DNA from: Talpa occidentalis
Lineage: Eukaryota; Chordata; Mammalia; Eulipotyphla; Talpidae
DNA: 64,000 bases
Direction of reading: 5' to 3'
Assembly (NCBI RefSeq): GCF_014898055.3
Contig: NW_023601433.1
Location: forward strand, 44,139,876-44,203,875
Shown here: piece by piece, positions 39,919 to 52,914 of the stretch
Layout of the letters: each line of letters starts with the position of its first letter
Numbering within the stretch: the stretch's first letter is position 1
Translations under genes and position numbers: made by a program
Notes under the pieces: model-generated
Told to the model about the DNA's origin: nothing
What the model saw: only the letters and a program-made list of their open reading frames with translations
The model's database searches: none

Positions 39919-40358
39919 TACATAAGAATTACTGTGATTTAGTTCACCAAACACCTTTTGGGGCCCTGGATGAGGGTCTGCCCCAGTATTTTTCAGGTGG
40001 ATCAGTCCAGCCCAGTGTCCCCAGAAATTGAAGGGTGCTTTCATGAGCTTCTCTCAGAAGGGATAGGGCTGGCTGCCATTCTTTCTCATCTCAGATTCTG
40101 TTCTGATACATTCATTAGCATTTTGATCTTCTCACTTCCCTCTTTCCTACAGTGACCCTTAAGAGTGGGCTTTTAAGAATGTCTTGTGCGGGTTCTATGC
40201 ATTAAGATCTAGCAGGAAATACAAATGTTACCACATGGGGGGAATTTCATGTCTCATAGTTCCCTGATATTGATTTACCTTATGAAATATAATAAATAAG
40301 GAGTCGTTCTGGTTTTAGAAAGGCTATAAAGCCTCAAACTCTTGTTTTCTCTCTGCAG
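39915..40358. other. Intron before exon 4
   Basis: Non-coding, nothing recognised; ends in the acceptor tract of exon 4. Confidence 0.45.
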
Positions 40359-40592
40359 AGTATAATATACTACATGGTCACGTCTCCCAAACTCCTCTCC
40401 TGGATCAAGGATGAATCACTTCTGAAGTCCCTGCAGCCTTTTGCCAAATGGCATTACATTGAGCGTGACCTCGCAATGTTCAACATTAACATCGATGACG
40501 ACTACGTTCCGTGTCTCCAGGGCATCACGCGGGCAAGCTACTGTAATGTTTATCTGGAATGGATCCAATACTGCGCGCGGAAGAGGCAAGAG
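40359..40592 (+). CDS. PCNX2: PCNX2 exon 4 of window
   Basis: Acceptor CTCTGCAG, donor GTGGGT, 234 bp, phase 0 at both ends (78 codons). It reads SIIYYMVTSPKLLSWIKDES, then FAKWHYIERDLAMFNINIDD, DYVPCLQGITRASYCNVYLEW and IQYCARKRQE. PCNX1 as remembered has IIYYVTTSSKLEEWL and [21 protein letters not shown] at the same places. The differences fit a PCNX2-type paralogue. The frame is open throughout and both joins preserve conserved residues. Confidence 0.94.
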
Positions 40593-40739
40593 GTGGGTAA
40601 TGGAGGTGGGGGACTAGAGGCCTTGAAAGGAAACTTAAAAAGCTTAGAAAGAAGGAACTTTGTAAAGCCCATCTCTTCCTTTAACTCTATGGCAGATTAA
40701 TGTAGAGAAGAGAAAAAAAGCATTGGTATCAAGATAAAT

Positions 40740-41110
40740 ATTTCACAATTAAACAGAATGGAAAGGATGATGCTTAGTGAAATAAGTCAGAGGAGAAAGA
40801 CAAATGCTAGATAATTTCATTCATATGGGGAATATAGAGAAACAAAATAAAGGAACTCACAAAACTAAACCAAAATAAGCCCTATAATATGACTGTGAAA
40901 CTGAGTCTATGGAAGGGAAGAGTGTGCATGGGAACAAGGAGGGAGGGGCCCAGTGGTCTCTGGTAAAGGGACAAGGGTGCTTTGGGCCTGGTGTGGTAAC
41001 ATATCCGAGGAGGTGTGATCCTATTCCCCTAAATCATATACAGTGTTGTAAATCAGTGTTACCTCAGCAACAAAAGAAATTTTTAGAAAATGTTTATGTA
41101 CTATATCTCC
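40740..41110 (+). mobile_element. Old L1 3' end, sense
   Basis: L1M-type 3'-UTR text: GATGATGCTTAGTGAAATAA GTCAG, ATAATTTCATTCATATGGGG AATATAG, AACAAAATAAAGGAAC. Diverged. Confidence 0.72.
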
Positions 41111-42491
<1,381 letters not shown>

Positions 42492-42679
42492 TGATGGGCT
42501 CCAATATTTGATATTTTGGACAGACCTTTGTCACATTCTTTGTTTTAAAATTGGACTGCTTATACTTGTTTCAGATGATTCTTTCCATAACATATGTTGG
42601 ATCACTGTGATTCTTTGGAATATTAGAATTGGAAATGGCATTAACATGGATTAATCTGGGAATTTGGGGCTTAGGGCCT

Positions 42680-42790
42680 TCTGTGTTACAAAGGTCCATG
42701 TAGATTTTCTGGGAAGATTAAATGAAATCATGCATATGAAGTATCTAACATGGTATATAGCAGAATCAATGCTCAATAAATGTTTGGTCC
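42680..42790 (+). repeat. MIR relic, sense 3' part
   Basis: GGAAGATTAAATGAAATCAT GCATATGAAGTATCTAACAT GG, ending in CAATGCTCAATAAATG, as in the MIR 3' end. Confidence 0.7.
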
Positions 42791-42960
42791 CTGTTCCTAT
42801 TTTTCCTCACAGGGGAAAAATCATCACATCTGTGCTCCATTTAAGATCCTTCTCTGCCTTTAGCTGTGGGTCTTTAGTTAATTGGATAGCCCTTCTGTTT
42901 TCTCAGCCTCTCTTGTTCTAGATCCTCCCCCTCTAGATGTTTATAGTCAACTTGCCTTTT

Positions 42961-43362
42961 CTTAGTGTAGAGGGCAGGCTGGACCACAGTATAGGTTTTC
43001 TGATCCCATGCAGACCGGGTAAAGGAGGAGTCAGAGTCCTCAGTGTTTTTTTGCAGGTCTTTTATTGGGGTTCACCAGGCATATGGCAGGCAGGGGTGCT
43101 GGGGGGCCAGGAAGCTGGCAGGACTCCCAGCCCCCAGCAGGTCTTCACTCTGGGCTCTCCGGCCTTCTCTCGGCTTCTGCTGCTGCTTTCTCGGCTACTT
43201 GCGTCCCTGTGACGCCGCCCTTAAAAGCACAGTCTTAGCGCAGGTGTACCCACTTCAGGTGCCCGCCATCAGGCATGCATTCAGGATCACAGGGTTCCTT
43301 CATCTATCCTGATGGCGGGAGGGCAGAAAAGCCTGATACCTTTTACCTTACCCTACACTTAG
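42961..43362 (-). mobile_element. Solo LTR of the young ERV's family, 5-bp TSD
   Basis: LTR 42966-43357 in minus orientation, flanked by CTTAG at 42961-42965 and 43358-43362. Clearly related to the LTRs at 35935 and 37590 (shared CTGATCCCATGCAGA, GGTTCACCAGGCATATGGCA and GCCCTTAAAAGCACAGTC), but shorter (392 bp) with internal deletions in the CT-rich part. Confidence 0.92.
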
Positions 43363-43610
43363 GGAACAAAATAAAACCCTGTCTGGACCACTCACCCTCC
43401 TTCACCTGTCCCTCAGGTCTTGTCTTATTCATAAACTAACTCTTAAACTTTCCCTCACAAATGAAAATAATAGCCCTTGCCCCACTGCTTCCCTGCCAGC
43501 TTGCTTCTGCTCCTAGCACTCCAGCGAAATTGCTCTTAATGAATTTCATCAGTCACCCAGTCATCACCCAAATCCGTGGTCATCTCACAAACTCTTTTGG
43601 GATTTAGAGA
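43363..43610. other. Intron, unclassified
   Basis: Nothing recognised. Confidence 0.4.
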
Positions 43611-44365
43611 TCAGTGGTTCTTAAATCAGGGATTTTGGGATCAGTAGTTCTGCGGGCCTACCCCTATTAGCGCACATTAAAATCTTTTAAGGGGCATTTA
43701 AATATCCTGCTACCCAGGGCCTAAGCCAGTCCAGACCAAGGACATCAGAAACTTTGGGGGTAAACCACACATCAGGATTTTTTATAGTTTTCCCAGTGAG
43801 GCAGGCTGGATAGAACATATCGGGTAGCTGCAGGACAATGAAAACACTGCAGCCTTGCCAAAGAGAATGCCATAAGAATAGTGAAGTCGGTCAACATCAA
43901 GATGGAAGATGAGTCCCACCCCCAAACCTTGTTAGATGCTCATTAGAAAGCTGGAAAAACCCATCCCAAACCAATGACACTTTCGGAAATGCCCTAATAA
44001 AGCCAAAAAGTGGGCGGCAACCCCATGGGACGGGGGGAGGAGGGAAAATACCTCCCCTTCTCTTTAAAGTGTTGCATATTCCACCCCGTCATTAAACCTC
44101 ATGCCAATCCACCCATAAAAGTGGGAAACCCAAACCCAGTTGGCCACCACTCTATCAAGTTTGCACGCGCTTCTTCCTGCTATGCTTTCTCTTGCTACTA
44201 ACGCCTGGTCTCTACAAACTCTGACTCCTGAATTCTTTCTTGGAACCAAGTCAAGAATCCGGTCAACCTCGGGTATAGGTCTTCCTTCTCTTTTGAGGCC
44301 TCTCCCGCCATAACGGGGGGTGGGGGGGGTTCAGTGTGCCCTAAGGTTGAGAATCACACAGGCCT
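43611..44365 (+). repeat. MER5-type DNA transposon relic, interrupted by an LTR
   Basis: The left part 43611-43796 (CAGTGGTTCTTAAATCAG, CACATTAAAATCTTTTAAGG GG, CTACCCAGGGCCTAAGCCAG) and the right end 44334-44365 (AAGGTTGAGAATCACACAGG) resemble the two ends of a MER5A-like hAT element. The sequence between them is an LTR. Confidence 0.65.
43797..44333 (+). mobile_element. Gammaretrovirus-like (ERV1) solo LTR
   Basis: Starts near TGAGGCAGGCTGGATAGAAC and ends in CATAACGGGGGGTGGGGGGGGTTCA, written here as CATAACGGGGGG, TGGGGGGGG, TTCA; this recalls murine-leukaemia-type U5 ends. A TATA-like CATAAAAG lies at about 44116, and C-rich pyrimidine text follows. CAGTG occurs at both borders but overlaps the element ends, so the exact TSD is not settled. 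Confidence 0.6.
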
Positions 44366-44884
44366 AGGGAGCTTAAAAAAAGGGTGTGTCTTCTGCTGAG
44401 CCTCTTCTGGCTCCTTCTCTAGAGGGACTTTCTTCACTTTTTCTTCATTGCTTTTCTGATACAATGTTCTGTAAAAAGGGCTCTTTAGAGAACTTGAGTT
44501 TAGGAGGCTGGATTACAAGCTTCTTAAAGGCAAACCCCACTTGTATTTCCCCAACAGCCCTCCCAAACTCTGGCCACTGGGTAAACCTTCCAGAGAACCT
44601 TGTTCCCCATGTTCTCAAATGCCCTGCCTGCGGGAGCACTGGGAGTCACTATTGGTGGCAGGTTGTGGAAACACATCACTACGATAAGAGCTGAAAAAGT
44701 TGAGATGTGGTTGGGCGCTTTTCTTCATATCTTTGGAGCCAGTGGCCTCCCTCACTAAGAGGAAAAGAACTGAGGTAGTTAGAATGTGTGACATTGACTA
44801 TTCTTTCAAGTCTACATCTTAGATTTTCTTTTCTTCATAGAGAAATGCTAATGACCTAGCCTTGAAGTCCTGTGTTAATAGTTG
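44366..44884. other. Intron, unclassified
   Basis: Nothing recognised. Confidence 0.4.
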
Positions 44885-45352
44885 TGTAGGGTAAATGGAA
44901 GTGAACAGATTTTTTCCCACCCTCCCGCCAGTAACATCAATGATTGACACCTGTGGTCTTGCACGCCTGCCTGATGGCAGCACCTGGAGTGTGGTGTAGA
45001 CGTGTGTGCGTGGGCACACCTGAGCCAAGAGACTCAGCATATAACGGTGTTGTCATAGGTGTGTGGGGGGGGGTCTGGCAGAGGACAGAGTGGCAGAGCA
45101 CAGTAGAAGCCAGTGGAGAGACCACAGGAGAACTCCAGAGAGCCCAGGAAGAGTGAAGATTCGCCAGAGGGTAGGAGGTCTGCCAGCCTCCTGGCCCCCA
45201 AGCTTCCCTGGCTGCCCTGCACCTGGTTTCCTCGATACAAATGGTGTAGAAAGGTCATAAAAGCCTGAAAAAGCCACCAAGGGCTCCAGGACTTTTCTTA
45301 CCCCTCTTCCCAGATCTGTAGAGAACCTGCCCTGTGCCTTGCTGGCACTTCA
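44885..45352 (+). mobile_element. Old LTR of the young ERV's family, sense orientation
   Basis: Diverged relative of the 35935 LTR read in the opposite direction: TGTAGGGTAAATGGAAG start, CCTGCCTGATGGCAGCACCT GGAGTGTGG, GAGAGCCCAGGAAGAGTGAA GA, GTCTGCCAGCCTCCTGGCCC CC, a CATAAAAGCCTG polyadenylation-region equivalent, and CAGATCTGTAGAGAACCTGC. The right border is approximate; no TSD was found. The 41-bp purine/G-rich insert near 45060 is copy-specific. Confidence 0.75.
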
Positions 45353-46269
45353 GGATTGTTAAAGGAAAATTCTCTGGGGAAGGAACACTGGTTCCAGGCT
45401 TTGTCTTTCTTTCCCTCTGACTCAACCTTACACTAGACCCAGGCAAATCCCTCTGTGGTCATCTGGGAATAATTTGAGGTTTGTTTGAAAGGCTAACAGA
45501 AGTGTCTCCGTGGCCTTCGTACAAGGCATGTTGTGACTCTTCTAGGAGCTGCTTCTTACACAGTAAGGAGAATCTTCAGGTATTTGTAGCATCCAGGCAG
45601 ATGGTCTTCTTATTTGCTAGATTTTAAGTTTTACATAAATTTCAAATTTCTCTTACAAACTGCAAATTGAAATGCTCCAAAGTTTTCCCTCTTTTGGTTC
45701 CTGTCTAAGACCTTTTCAAAGACTTCTTCAATCTTGTTCTTTCGTAAATTAGCCAGCTATTCCTGACCAGGTGTTTTTTGCTTGGTCTGCTTTATTTTTT
45801 CCTTGATTAAGCACCATGTTTACCAGCTGCTTTTTTTTAACCTTGTTTAGATGGGATTTTCTTTGTTTCAAACAGTTTCCTATACCCAGTGTCAGGTCTA
45901 CTTGTTGCAAACATAGTGATGAGATAAATCTGGGAATAAACTCTTGCTGTTCTAGGGAAGGATCTGATCATCTGGGACTGGTTCACTTTACTGAGAAGTA
46001 AAATCCTTCCACATGCTTTCATTTCAGTCTTTGACTTACAAAAGGTAATTTATTTTACATGCTACCCCAGGCCAGCAGTCAGGCCCGAAGTTCATGAAGT
46101 TCTGATTAGGTAGCTGCGCTGTGGGGCATAGAGTGGGCTACAGTGTGAGGAGGTTAGAACCTGGTAGGGTACCCATCTTTGCTTTGAGCAAACAGCTCTG
46201 CTCTGCATTTACTGTGCTGGAACTCAATACATGATTTTGAGTTCAAAACATGGTTCCAGAGTTCAAAAA
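45353..46269. other. Intron, unclassified
   Basis: Nothing recognised. Confidence 0.4.
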
Positions 46270-46860
46270 AAATTTAAGATGATTTTAAGACAGTCAAATT
46301 GCTCTCCAAAACTGCTACCCCAGTTTGTATGCCCACCAAGAGTGCTTTGCCATACCCTTCACTAATGCTGGACATTTAATCAGTTTAAATTTTCATGGTC
46401 TCATGGGCAATTTTATCTTGATTTGAATTTGCATTTCTGTTGTTAATAGTGAACCTTTAAAGGTCAAAATATTTTTTTTATAAAATTTATTTATTTATTA
46501 AGATTTATTTATTTATTTATACAAGCACTGGGTACAGTGGTACAGTCAGAAACACTGGAGGGTGAGAGAATTCACCAGAGCCAGAGCAGGGAGCAGAACA
46601 GGCAGAAGGACCGAGGTACACTGCTGAGGGGAGCAGCGGGAGGCAGGAGAGGTCTGCGCACCATGTGGGACCCTCACTGGCGGCCAGGGATTGAACCGGT
46701 GCTGCAGAGGCTGCGGGCAGCTTCGCAGCCCAGCGCTCAACCGCTGCGCCACCAGGGGAGGCCCAAGGTCAAAATATTGTTATGTATTTATTGGTCACAT
46801 TTTCTTTTCTGTGAATTGCTTGCCAGTTTATGTTCTTTAGCCATTTTTTGTTAGGTACTT
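46270..46860 (-). mobile_element. Old L1 fragment, antisense, split by a SINE
   Basis: TTGCTCTCCAAAACTGCTAC CCCAGTTTGTATGCCCACC, AATTTGCATTTCTGTTGTTA ATAGTG and, after the SINE, TTATTGGTCACATTTTCTTT TCTGTGAATTGC. Typical antisense ORF2-end text. Confidence 0.75.
46460..46778 (-). mobile_element. Young tRNA-derived SINE with TSD
   Basis: SINE 46474-46764, reverse orientation, flanked by AAGGTCAAAATATT at 46460-46473 and 46765-46778. It has a small internal duplication, GGTACAGTGGTACAGTC, in place of GGTACAGTC, and a doubled A-rich tail. Confidence 0.93.
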
Positions 46861-47312
46861 AGAGGTTTTCAGGAGCTAGTCTCATTAAGATTTAACAATG
46901 TTGAAAATACTTTCTATCAAGATGTCCCTGTCTTATTTTTATATGACATCTTTTAAAAACTGATTTTACAATTTATGGATTTTTGTCTTTTAAAAATGTT
47001 TTTATAGCTCCAGATATGAAAATACTAGCCTCTATTTTCTTTGGATAAAATTTTATTTATATTTATTTTTATTTAATCTGTGATATAATTATAATCATTT
47101 TAATTAATTTGTAAATATCATTTGTGAATTACTTATAACTTATTTATATTTTTTCCATCTAGGTTTTGAATCCTGTTAAGTCTTAGAATTTAATTTTGCT
47201 CTACTTATTAGTTGCCTTGTTACTGTTTCATGGATTCTGACATTGAAAAGGATAGAAAATTTCAGGGTAAAAGTAATCTTTAAGAATAATAGGCAGACGA
47301 GCCAGGCATAGA
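46861..47312. other. Intron, AT-rich
   Basis: Very AT-rich stretch (46960-47160); nothing recognised. Confidence 0.4.
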
Positions 47313-47827
47313 TGTGCTATGCCAACCCCCGTGCTGGAGGCTGCATGCCACAAGACACAAGGGACCTATGGCAGATTGTCACTTGCAAGGGCAGGAGGAC
47401 ACAGAGCAGGTTCCCCATGAACCTAGCAGACAGGGTGAAGGAGGAGAGAGTTCCAGAGAGTCATCAGTGGCTTTTCAGTCTTTTATTGGGATTTACCAGG
47501 TACACAGCAGGCAGGGGTCCTGGGGGGGCCGGGAGGCTGGCAGGCCTCCCAGCCCCCAGCAAATCTTACTCTTTCTGGGCTTTCTGGTTCTCTCTGGTTC
47601 TCTTGTGGTTCTCTCTCTGATTCTCATGGTTCTGCTTCTGCTTCTGCTGGTGTCCCCATGACGCCGCCCTTAAAAGCCCAGTCTTAGCCCAGGTGAATCC
47701 CATCTACGTATGCCCACACCCTACTCCAGGTGCCCGCCATCAGGCATGCATTCAGGACCACAGGGTTCCGTCATCTATACTAATGGCGGGAGGGCAGAAA
47801 AGCCTGATACTTTTACCTCACTCTACA
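47313..47827 (-). mobile_element. LTR of the young ERV's family, variant U5
   Basis: Minus orientation. 47470-47827 aligns with the LTR at 42966 (CTTTTATTGGGATTTACCAG G, GGCTGGCAGGCCTCCCAGCC CCCAGC, GACGCCGCCCTTAAAAGCCC AG, GCCCGCCATCAGGCATGCAT TC). The part from 47313 to about 47470 is unlike the other copies and may be a different U5 or a separate sequence. No TSD was found and the left border is approximate. Confidence 0.78.
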
Positions 47828-47924
47828 CACTATCATGGTGTAGGGTCGTATGTGGCATGTGCCCACCCCTTTCACCCACGGTACATTGAGACACAATCTG
47901 CTGGGACATAACCTGTTACTCCTT

Positions 47925-48690
47925 CTAGTCTTTATTTGATTTTTTAAAATTTATTTTCTTACATTGTTGCTCATTTTTGTACAGTATTTGATTTCTCCCC
48001 TCAGGTGTAGTCTCCATAGTTCTCCCAGCACCATAATACCCAAGATCTGTCACCACAGTCCTTCATGCTTTTCCCTCCCATGCTTTGACCTCTCTCCCTC
48101 ACCCTCCCCTGCTGTATACCTCAGATCTTGCAAGTTTTGTCTTTTTATTGACCCTTTGTTCAGTTTCCCTATATAAGTGAGACCATCCAATATTTTCATT
48201 TTTCCTTCTGACTTATTTCATTGAGCATAATCCTTCCAATGGCATGAGTTTAGCTTTTTGAATGCTGAACAGTATTCCATTGCTTATATATGTACCACAT
48301 CTTCTTGATCTATTCATCTGTTTTGGGGCATTTATGTTGCTTCTGCAATAAATATAGGAGTGAAGGTTTCCTTTCAAAATTAATGTTTTTGTGTCCTTTG
48401 GGTAGGTATCTAAGAGTTGGATCCCTGGATTATGTGGTAGGTCCATTTTTAGTGTTTTGAGGAATGTCCACACAGTTTTCCATAGTGTTTGGACCAGTTT
48501 GCATTCCCACCAGTAGTGTAAGAGGGTTCCATTTTCCCCACATTCTCACCAGCATCTGTTGTTTCAGGATTTTTAAATATGGGCCATTCTCACATGTGTG
48601 AGGTAGTATCTCATCATGGTTTTGATTTGCATTTTCCTGAACATTTTTTCATATGCCCGTTGGTCATTTGAATTTCTTCTTTGGAATAGT
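47925..48690 (-). mobile_element. L1 3' end, antisense, 5' truncated
   Basis: Antisense L1 3'-UTR and ORF2 end: TATAAGTGAGACCATCCAAT, ATTTCATTGAGCATAATCCT TCCA, GAACAGTATTCCATTGCTTA, ATATATGTACCACATCTTCT TG, GACCAGTTTGCATTCCCACC and CATATGCCCGTTGGTCATTT. Younger-looking than most L1 relics here. Confidence 0.85.
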
Positions 48691-49462
48691 CCTCTATTTG
48701 AGATGAAGCCCCAAACTGTGGCCAGTCATCATCCTGGATCACCTCACCTATAAGATTAAGATCCATTTGCCATACAGGATTTGGGAACTCAGAAGTCAGA
48801 ACCCAAAAGAGATATAAGCAAAGTAAACATGATACAAGACCCTGACCAAGATAATAAAATCAGTTCATCATGCCAAAATCAGAATCTTGGAGCATGGGGA
48901 AAATGTCAAAATTGAAATCATAGAAAAATAATGGTAACCTCAAAAACAGAAGAAGAATTTCTGAGAACTTACACAGTGACACTGGCAGAGTCACCTCCTA
49001 TCCTGGCCTGGTGTACAGGATCTTGTGTACTGGCTCCTGAAATGTCTGGACATCTTTAGGAGACATCCAGGTTCTCTTTCTTATGAGTCCCCAAATTTAT
49101 TGCACTGCAGAATTACCTGGGCAATTTGATCAAAAAAGAGACCTCCAGGCCCCGTCACAGACCGCCAATTTGAGAACTCTAGGAATTGGGACGGGTCATC
49201 TAGTTTTAATTTTGAACAAGCCTCCATGTGGGTGAGTCCTTTGCAGCCCGACGCCGGTCCCCAGGTGGCCTTGGGGAGCATTTTACACTAGGTGATAGCG
49301 ATTAATCTTTGGGATTTGGAGGTTTCAAAGCATGGAACTCTTGGGTGTTCAGATACCATGAGATATTTTTTAAAGCTCTTCATCAAACCTTGCCTTTTAG
49401 TTACTTCTCACTTGGGGATTATTATTTCACATTTTATTGGGGATTTATTTGAAATAATACTG
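48691..49462. other. Intron, unclassified
   Basis: Nothing recognised. Confidence 0.4.
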
Positions 49463-49568
49463 CTGAAATTCTTTAGCCAGTGATTATACGAGATCCTGCA
49501 ATATAAAAAATATCCTTTACCACTGAAATCCTTTGCCAGTGATTATACGAGATCCTGCAATATAAAAG
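49463..49568 (+). repeat. Local tandem duplication, 60-bp period
   Basis: CTGAAATTCTTTAGCCAGTG from 49463 and CTGAAATCCTTTGCCAGTGA from 49523, both followed by TTATACGAGATCCTGCAATA. Two copies, nearly identical over about 46 bp. Confidence 0.93.
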
Positions 49569-49639
49569 TGTTGGTTTATATGCAAAGTTTATGTAGTCTG
49601 GACAGACCGGTTTAGGATGAAAATAAGAACAGCAGAGCA

Positions 49640-49790
49640 CCTCTATAACAGGCTCACTGGGTACAGGGAACAGCGCTAAGTGCTTTTTGTGAGTTGACGC
49701 ACTTTATTCTCTCTGGGGGTCTGAGGGGATAAGACAGGCACTATTTTTGGTTCTATTTCACAGCTGGAGAAGACATAAGCACATTGCTTT
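49640..49790 (-). repeat. MIR relic, antisense
   Basis: CAGCGCTAAGTGCTTTTTGT, ACGCACTTTATTCTCTCTGG, GACAGGCACTATTTTTGG and CTATTTCACAGCTGGAGAAG follow antisense MIR order. Confidence 0.6.
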
Positions 49791-51053
49791 GTCAATGTTT
49801 TTCCATTGCCGAGTCCTTTCCCAACTCTAGATTCCTGCTCTAATTGCCACCATTAATCCCATGTGCTCTGTGGGATTTCTTCAGGTTGCCCCTAATCTCT
49901 GTGGTCATTTTCCTGGAGTGACTTGGCCACACTGTCTCCTCCTCACCTACTTAAGCTTCCTTTTGGGAATACACCCTGTGCTGGCTTGTGTTGCTGAGAA
50001 TGGCCATAGGCACCTGCTCATGTCTGTGTCGTGGCTCCCAAAGCTCCCTGTGACCCATGCTCAGGGGCATTCCATCCTCTGGGTCGAGGGGCACCTTGCC
50101 CTCTCCTCTGGCCCAGGTCCCTTTCCTATAGGTGTTGCTACCACCTTGCACACAATGCCCCAGCTCTCATCAACACATCTGTGTCTCTCAGGACCCAGAC
50201 ATGGGCGCCCCAGGACAGTGAATGCTGGACCCTGGGCTGTATTTGTGCTGTATTTGTACTGTCCCTCCACTGACCCATATCCGTTGTTATAAAGCCACAT
50301 TTGTGCTCTCAACCCCTCACAGAAAAAGATTCTCAGCAAGCCCCTCCCCAGCCTCCACATTCCCCTGAAATACTTGATCCTAAAGATGAACAAAGGAAAA
50401 AAAAGTAAGTGATAATGCAGACAAGAGACTTGCCCAAATATAAACTACAACTATCAGAACCAAAATTCAAGCTTGGGTATGGAGCTTCTGGCTCCAGTTC
50501 TTCCAGCTCTGCTGGGCCATGTGATGCCTCCCCATGTAACAGCCAGACTCCAAAACCAAGTCAGGAGTCTTGGAGCTATTTGAGGGACATCATTGCTTGC
50601 TTCCCAATGGTCTTTAACAGGTAGGAGAGAGCTGGTATCCAAACCAGGAGGTGGAGTGATTTTAGACCCAAGAGGGTAACTTTTCAGATCGAAAGTGCAT
50701 AAAAAATGGTTACTGCATTATCAATTCAGGATGTGTGCTGAATAAATACAGCATTGTAAACATTGGAAAATTGCGGTGACCAGCCTCGGGAGGATGAAGT
50801 GGGGGGAAGCTCAACCCTTTCTGCCCTGCTTCCTATTAAATGAGAGGGCTAGAATAATGTACCTTTTTTTTTTTCCCTCACCCTGGTCTGCAGTTAGTGA
50901 TAACTTGCAGTGTTGGACTTACCATTTTTTGTATAAACAAGCCTTCCAAACTTAGCATCTAAGGGTCTGTAGCCACCTGACACTTATCATACCTTTGGAA
51001 CCAAGAACTCAAAAATGCTGAAAGTATTTTTAAAAAATATAATAATATACCTT
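49791..51053. other. Intron, unclassified
   Basis: The 143-codon frame at 49861-50292 has no known product or splice support. Nothing else recognised. Confidence 0.4.
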
Positions 51054-51553
51054 TGTTGCGACAGGAACTTTGTTGCCGCTTTGCGACAGGAACATGATAA
51101 GGGACACAGCAGTCGTGGAGCAGGCTTGCAAGGCAAAACCCTGCTTCTTGAGCAGAAGTTCATGTGCCATTTATTGAAAGCATGCAGGCTAGTAACAGCT
51201 GATCATGCGACAATGGTATGAGGAAACAAGTCCGGAGGGTAGGATTAGAATGGGGGACAAAGTTTTACGAGGGACAGGGAAGGGAACATCATGACCATAA
51301 ATCAGGAGACAATTGCATTAGCAAAGTATTCGATGTTATCACAGTCGGAATTATCCTGAGACCGCCATGGAGATAGTCATGTAATCAGGTCAACAGCAGC
51401 CTAGGTATTCTCAGGCCGTCCTTGTGATAGTGGCTATACTCCATAGGTAATCAAGAAATTCTCTGCTGTGATTTGCAGATAGCAAATAGGTCACAGTTGC
51501 CCATGAGTGGCCAGTTACTAGCCAGCTCATAGGAACCCACATACCATGTACAG
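51054..51553. mobile_element. Possible LTR-like element
   Basis: Starts TGTTGCGACAGGAACTTTGT with a near-repeat GCTTTGCGACAGGAACATGA just inside, and contains a CATTTATTG (CAATAAATG on the minus strand). Composition differs from its surroundings and it may be a betaretrovirus-like LTR, but no TSD or second copy supports the borders. Confidence 0.35.
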
Positions 51554-52887
51554 GCATTCGTGAGGCTGAGAAGAGTTGATGGGAGAGGAAGTTGTCAGTC
51601 TTCCAGAAATCACCAGAAAAATGTACTGTCCTTACTAGCTCATTTCTAGTTGATCAAAGGTGGTACTAGTCACCTGCATTGCTGTTTTTGCTTGGGGAAC
51701 TTTAGCAGGAAAGTGTGTTTAGGAGTGATGAAATTGACCAGTGCCCAGCTACTGAATGCTGGGGTGGGGAGTGAAGCATACATGACGCAGGCTGCTGTCC
51801 CCGAGGTCAAGATGCTCTGAGCTTGGGACCCTGACTTAGGTAAACAAGCACATACTCCTGAGCATCTCCATTACTAATAGCAAACATGGAAAATCCAGCC
51901 TGCAAATCACACTTAATTGTTTGCATGTGTTCTGCAAACCATCCTTTCATGGCAGTGCACTATAGCAGAAGTCTCTTTGCATTGCCTGTCTGTAAACACA
52001 TAGTGTACCTGTTAGGAAAGAAACTGAATTAAACAAATCATTCTTTGTTCCAGAGAGCCCATCGTCAAGACCTGCATTGACCCTAGTGTTAGGGCTATTT
52101 CCTTCTGACTTGTATGATTCCTGAAGACTGGATCCAAAATAATGACTCCATTGTCAAAATATTAAAATATGTGTCTCCCTATGGCATTCTTTTTTTTTTT
52201 TATTTTGCTAAAAGCCAGAGTTTTTCAGCAGCAGAACTATTAAAGTTTTGGGCTGTATGGATTTTTATTATCAGGGGCTATTCTGTGCATTGAAACAGCA
52301 TCCCTGCCTGAATTTTACCCACTAGATGCTAAAATCACCCTCTCTGGTTGTGAAATTCGTAAGTGGTTTGAAAAATGACATCATAAAGTTATTGCCAGAT
52401 GTCCCCTGGGAGCCAAAATTGAGAACTAGTTGAGAACCGGTGAGAAAGGGTGCAGGCCATAAGTGAGCAGAGTTGGTCAATGATTTGAAACAAAAGTAGG
52501 GTTTACAAGGGCATAGATAACCTCTGGCTAAAATAAAGCTATGTGGATAAAGAAAGATGAGATACAAGAGAGTGAAACAACTTCTGTATCCACTGACTGT
52601 CTTCAAATTCTCATCGCCCATGAAAGGTGGTGGATGAATGAGGATGCTGGAATGGGCCACACCTGTTAAAGCATAAGCCTTGGTCAAATGCAAGTGAGAG
52701 CAGTAGCTGTGACAAGCTCTGAGAACAACAGCTAATCTCAAGCCAGAAAACAGTCACTCATCTATACTCCTCATCAGAAGTTGAATCATCATATAATAGG
52801 AAACAGGATCAGGATCCAGAAAGACAAGAACAGGAGTTACTACAATCAGAGGGTCACTGGAACATATCTTTATGGTCATTGGTGTCT

Positions 52888-52914
52888 GCTGGGTCTATTC
52901 CAGCAAAAGCTGGG
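52888..52914 (+). repeat. 27-bp hairpin-bearing repeat, copy 1
   Basis: GCTGGGTCTATTCCAGCAAA followed by AGCTGGG. It contains CCAGC-AAAA-GCTGG, a 5-bp stem with a 4-base loop. Copy 2 is at 53468-53494 with one base different. Confidence 0.8.

Noticed and set aside
49861..50292. 143-codon frame as a missing exon or separate gene
   Set aside because: Exons 5 and 6 already join in frame at a conserved point, so no exon is needed here; no family match.
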